Positions 61,801 through 64,000 of a stretch of DNA of 64,000 bases are shown here, in pieces. This stretch comes from Fonticella tunisiensis (GTDB lineage: Bacteria; Bacillota; Clostridia; Clostridiales; Caloramatoraceae). Positions within the stretch are counted from its first letter, which is position 1; the number at the start of each line of letters is the position of its first letter. The position numbers and the translations under genes are program-made. Under the pieces are notes generated by a model that saw only the letters and a list, made by a program, of their open reading frames with translations, made no database searches and was not told the origin of the DNA. The stretch spans positions 1 through 64,000 of the forward strand of contig NZ_SOAZ01000012.1 in assembly GCF_004364155.1 (NCBI RefSeq), read 5' to 3'.

Positions 61801-64000
61801 AAAGGTATTTATGTGTCCCCAACCTCCTGTGCTTCCGCTCCAGGTCATTTCAAATCCTGCAATGGCTGCAAACTTACCATCTTCATTGTACTTATCTGCA
61901 ATTTCATGGAGTTTCTTCCACTCGTTGCTTGCAGAACCATCGGCAAGGGTTGCACTTGTATCATTGTCAAGGGAATTTGAGTGGTCAGTTACTGCGAAGA
62001 AATCGGCCTTTGCAGTATTTTTCGCCCAGTCATAGGCCTCCTCAGGGGTTCCCTGTCCATCAGAGTAGTTTGTATGGCTGTGGAGCTGTCCAAAGTATAT
62101 GTTATACTCTTCCTTACCAACATAAAAGTTCCATTCCATTATGCCGGTGTTTGGAACAGGTGCCTTGTCCCTTAATTCAAGCTTAACATAGTGGATCCCC
62201 TTTGAAAGGTCCTGCTCCGGTGTGTAGGATATTCCATCCTCTGTAATAACTGCCTTATCTGTAACATCGGTATTATCCAGGTACAACCTTGCTGAGCCTG
62301 TATCAATTCCAGACCCTGTATCTTTGTATTTAGCGCTTATAACAGGCCTTAAATTTTCCCCTGTAAATTCACCACTTCCGGGTGTCATATCAGAGATTTC
62401 AGGGCCTAAAAGGTCTGAATCGGTAATATTTACTTTATATGGAGAGTTTTTATCCTCCGGGGATGTTACTGTATTTGTTCCGTCTGTAGCTTCAATATAA
62501 TATTCAAGCCCTGTAGTGCTTAGATCCTCCCTTGGAATCGATGCTGAATAGTTGCCATTTAAAAGTTCCATTTCCATAGACTTATAGGTTGTTTGTCCAA
62601 TTGCTCTGTAGTAAAGCTTAACTGCCGCAACCCTTTTATTGTCCGTAACCTTTGCGGTTATATCAAGGTTTGCAGATGTACTCCCTTCAGTAACGGGATC
62701 GTGTGTTATAGCAGGAGGTGTTGTATCCTCTCCTACTGTTCCACCCTCAAAGCCGTCCATAGTATGTATACCCAGGTCATCAAAATAATTTATATTCTTA
62801 ATATCCCACTCCTTTGACGGATCGAAGGCATCGCTTGAATTGCTATCACCTTTTGTAACCGTGCTTTTTCTAATGAGTGTATGGTCGACTGTTGCACCGC
62901 TTCCCCATGATGTACCGGGGTCAAAACCTACCTGGCCGAAGGAATCTATAACTACTCCATCGTGCTCAAGGGTTAAGGCATCATCACCATTAAAGTTTGC
63001 AACTCCTGAGATTATATCGGCTCTACTCTTTATTGCATCAGCTGCACTGCTGTTTGCAATTACATATACATCCCCATTTGCCAATGTTCCTGCGAGATTT
63101 AAAGTATTGCCTGGTGTTGTAGAACCATTTGAGTAAAGCTTTAGAGTATACTTTGACAGATCTACATCTTTACCGGTTCCATTGAATATCTCAATTGCCT
63201 TGTTGTTGCTGCTACCCTCAATGTACTCCGATATGAAAAGGTCGTCAGCAAACACACCCTGATGTAGAACAATGTCTGAGGTATTTCTAACCCTTAGCTG
63301 ATAATCCTTATATTGCGAAACTATTGCCGTTACATCTACCTTGTCCCCTTCCTTAATATCCATTAAAGAAGGTATTTTATAGATATTAATCGTTCCAGTG
63401 TCATCGGTAAGGGTCGTATTTCCTGTTGTGTTTATAGCCCCAAGGATTGCTCCCTTAATCTTTACGAGCTGGCCTTCATAGGCTTCCCCTATTTGGCTTA
63501 TTTTTACAACCTTTGGCTGTGGGAGTGCATTATTGCTGCTTTCAGCAGTAACGTCTGAATTTGACGCAGGCTTTATTTCAAGCAGACCATTGTATATTGC
63601 AAGGGGACCCTTTACAACTATCTGGTCTCCAACCTTTAAATCAAGCCCATATTTATACACATTAATTCCTGCAGCATCGTCCTGTATATAGTAGTTGCTC
63701 CCATCTACCCAGGTTACTATTCCTCTGACCGCTACAATTGTGTTCTCAGGCTTCTGCCTGGCTTCAGCTATAGAAAGAATACTTGCCGGCTTAACTGTAA
63801 CTTCACAGGTATCCCTATATCCTCCATCCTCTGTTATTGCAGCAATTATGGCCTTTCCTTCCTTTATGCCCTTAACTACTCCGCCATTTACCTGTGCAAC
63901 GGTTTCATCGCTCGATGACCAGATTATATTTTTGTTTGTTGCATCCTGAGGCTGAACCCATGCTTCAAGGGTTATTGCGTTTCCAACCTCAACCTCTGCA
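58876..64000 (-). CDS. giant sortase-anchored surface protein with PHP-type phosphoesterase domain (5' end outside window)
   Basis: The minus-strand frame is open to the right edge, so about 1,700 C-terminal residues are seen. In order: a BIG2 Ig-like domain (about 64000-63790), two OB-fold modules (63780-63250), a lamin-tail-like domain (FISEYIEGSSNNKAIEIFNG, 63250-62850), Ig-like segments, a CehA-type PHP domain (FGQLHSHTNYSDG, FFAVTDHSNSLD, SQFNHPGTTFGD, TNNQDNHKA; 62100-61390), a CARDB-like domain, a DUF4350-like region (VVVDAGHYNQYVSGD), two more OB modules (59890-59330), a second BIG2 (59330-59070) and a sorting signal VIPKTGSPVDR plus helix plus RKRKAE. The metal-binding His/Asp residues of the PHP part look intact, so a wall-bound nuclease or phosphoesterase is likely. 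IPKTG departs from LPXTG at the first residue. Confidence 0.85.
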   Translation of the reverse strand, partial: AEVEVGNAITLEAWVQPQDATNKNIIWSSSDETVAQVNGGVVKGIKEGKAIIAAITEDGGYRDTCEVTVKPASILSIAEARQKPENTIVAVRGIVTWVDGSNYYIQDDAAGINVYKYGLDLKVGDQIVVKGPLAIYNGLLEIKPASNSDVTAESSNNALPQPKVVKISQIGEAYEGQLVKIKGAILGAINTTGNTTLTDDTGTINIYKIPSLMDIKEGDKVDVTAIVSQYKDYQLRVRNTSDIVLHQGVFADDLFISEYIEGSSNNKAIEIFNGTGKDVDLSKYTLKLYSNGSTTPGNTLNLAGTLANGDVYVIANSSAADAIKSRADIISGVANFNGDDALTLEHDGVVIDSFGQVGFDPGTSWGSGATVDHTLIRKSTVTKGDSNSSDAFDPSKEWDIKNINYFDDLGIHTMDGFEGGTVGEDTTPPAITHDPVTEGSTSANLDITAKVTDNKRVAAVKLYYRAIGQTTYKSMEMELLNGNYSASIPREDLSTTGLEYYIEATDGTNTVTSPEDKNSPYKVNITDSDLLGPEISDMTPGSGEFTGENLRPVISAKYKDTGSGIDTGSARLYLDNTDVTDKAVITEDGISYTPEQDLSKGIHYVKLELRDKAPVPNTGIMEWNFYVGKEEYNIYFGQLHSHTNYSDGQGTPEEAYDWAKNTAKADFFAVTDHSNSLDNDTSATLADGSASNEWKKLHEIADKYNEDGKFAAIAGFEMTWSGSTGGWGHINTFNTPGFLSRNSKIDGKSVDLPMYYNEIKKYPMSISQFNHPGTTFGDFGDFGYYDPQVDSVVNLIEVGNGEGPVRGSGYFPSYEYYTRALDKGWHVAPTNNQDNHKANWVTANTARTVVLAPALSREYVYDALRKMRVYATEDENLRIMFKANDKVMGSFLSNPSSLDINISIQDPDISDKIGKVSIITNGGVVAASKNFDSNTADWSLTLSPQYSYYYVRVDQEDKDIAVTAPVWTGANISAGISKVEASQNIYITNNPVDLKATLFNNGDEALKDVKVEFFVNEIKPENKIEEKTISEIPIRGTADTLINWTPDKAGSYIIYAATTLNINGEDRAFTASTKVEVANKDDIVKVVVDAGHYNQYVSGDYSNKITALKGILSDRKFLFYENKDALTQEDLRDARILIITDPQSKDDSRYNLFRSNFTDAEIDVIKNFVTNGGSLIITSRADYNDKGVTEKAYENSNQGNRILEAIGSNLRFNDDEVIDKTSNGGQEYRLYFDDYVSTKYGLTNNIPEGLTYSAYSGCSVILKDGGSDSAVDWLIKGHETTETLDSDLQNDAAPVEKGNVYSLAAEVLPGGGKLIVAGTTFFSDFETTGDNEYANRQITQNILGWMTRPKLSTIAQVREDKDRDGILDNLGKKFMVEGRVTAASKAAVKNTAFFDVFYVQDETGGITVFGVSNKSLPLGSKVRVIGKVDQYDGDAELQLSNENYDIEILGSNIELVEPRVMKTYESMLEENEGWLVKVEGKVTKMTENSLFLDDGSGEARIYVNGYIGDDTDNPDMLGKWDRRIKVGDVVSAVGLASEDPEGHRIRVRNTSEIVLVNSAVLVTGISLDKTNAELKVGDTLNLKASITPDNATNKNVSWKSDNEAVARVDNNGKVTALKEGKATITVTTEDGSYSAECKIVVKANETTTPGNIEQPGNSGGIDTPISSDGSKVIPKTGSPVDRNLLITLGILALGAGVFMVVRKRKAE

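Overview
The window reads as chromosome of a low-GC, Gram-positive, flagellated anaerobe of the Clostridia (Clostridiaceae-like). The evidence is AGGAGG-type ribosome binding sites, frequent TTG/GTG starts, AT-rich spacers, four Gram-positive-style riboswitches with intrinsic terminators, a short flagellin and lipoprotein solute-binding proteins. No rRNA, tRNA or CRISPR array was seen. The genus cannot be fixed from the sequence alone.

Layout. (1) 0.7-6.4 kb, minus strand: a bacteriocin-type island. Two large double-glycine-leader peptides with near-identical 32-residue leaders are each followed by a different membrane protein (candidate immunity). Upstream lie an HlyD-type adaptor, a small unknown protein, and a C39-peptidase ABC exporter that has lost its middle. 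(2) 6.6-7.2 kb: gene debris, namely a DUF2922-like gene with two in-frame stops and a group II intron maturase tail. (3) 7.2-10.1 kb: an amino-acid ABC transporter behind a lysine riboswitch. (4) 10.2-16.4 kb: a Cof-type phosphatase, then flagellin with two glycosyltransferase genes and a decayed third, probably for flagellin glycosylation. (5) 16.9-22.7 kb: an oligopeptide/dipeptide ABC operon interrupted between the binding-protein and permease genes by a terminator and a copy of a dispersed palindromic repeat. (6) 23.2-25.0 kb: recJ. (7) 25.4-34.0 kb: a coiled-coil protein and a complete type II Wadjet anti-plasmid system (jetABCD). (8) 34.0-43.1 kb: single genes (SDR, YetF-like, VanY-like, DUF1624, hydrolase, larE with a small Cys-rich membrane protein, GGDEF/EAL). 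(9) 43.4-48.1 kb: an FTR1-DUF2318 iron permease operon with FtsX-type ABC partners and a Fur-box-like site. (10) 48.6-52.2 kb: fluoride riboswitch-crcB, a Fur-family regulator (probably Zur) and divergent znuA / znuCB. (11) 52.4-58.7 kb: orphan metQ behind a SAM riboswitch, and a thiamine-salvage operon behind a TPP riboswitch. (12) 58.9-64.0 kb: a giant sortase-anchored multidomain surface protein that runs off the window.

Two things stand out as possibly undescribed. One is the twin GG-peptide/membrane-protein cassettes, whose leader, spacer and the 3' end of the adaptor gene were copied together. The other is a family of about ten dispersed palindromic elements sharing terminal repeats, whose central hairpin keeps its pairing while its sequence changes between copies.
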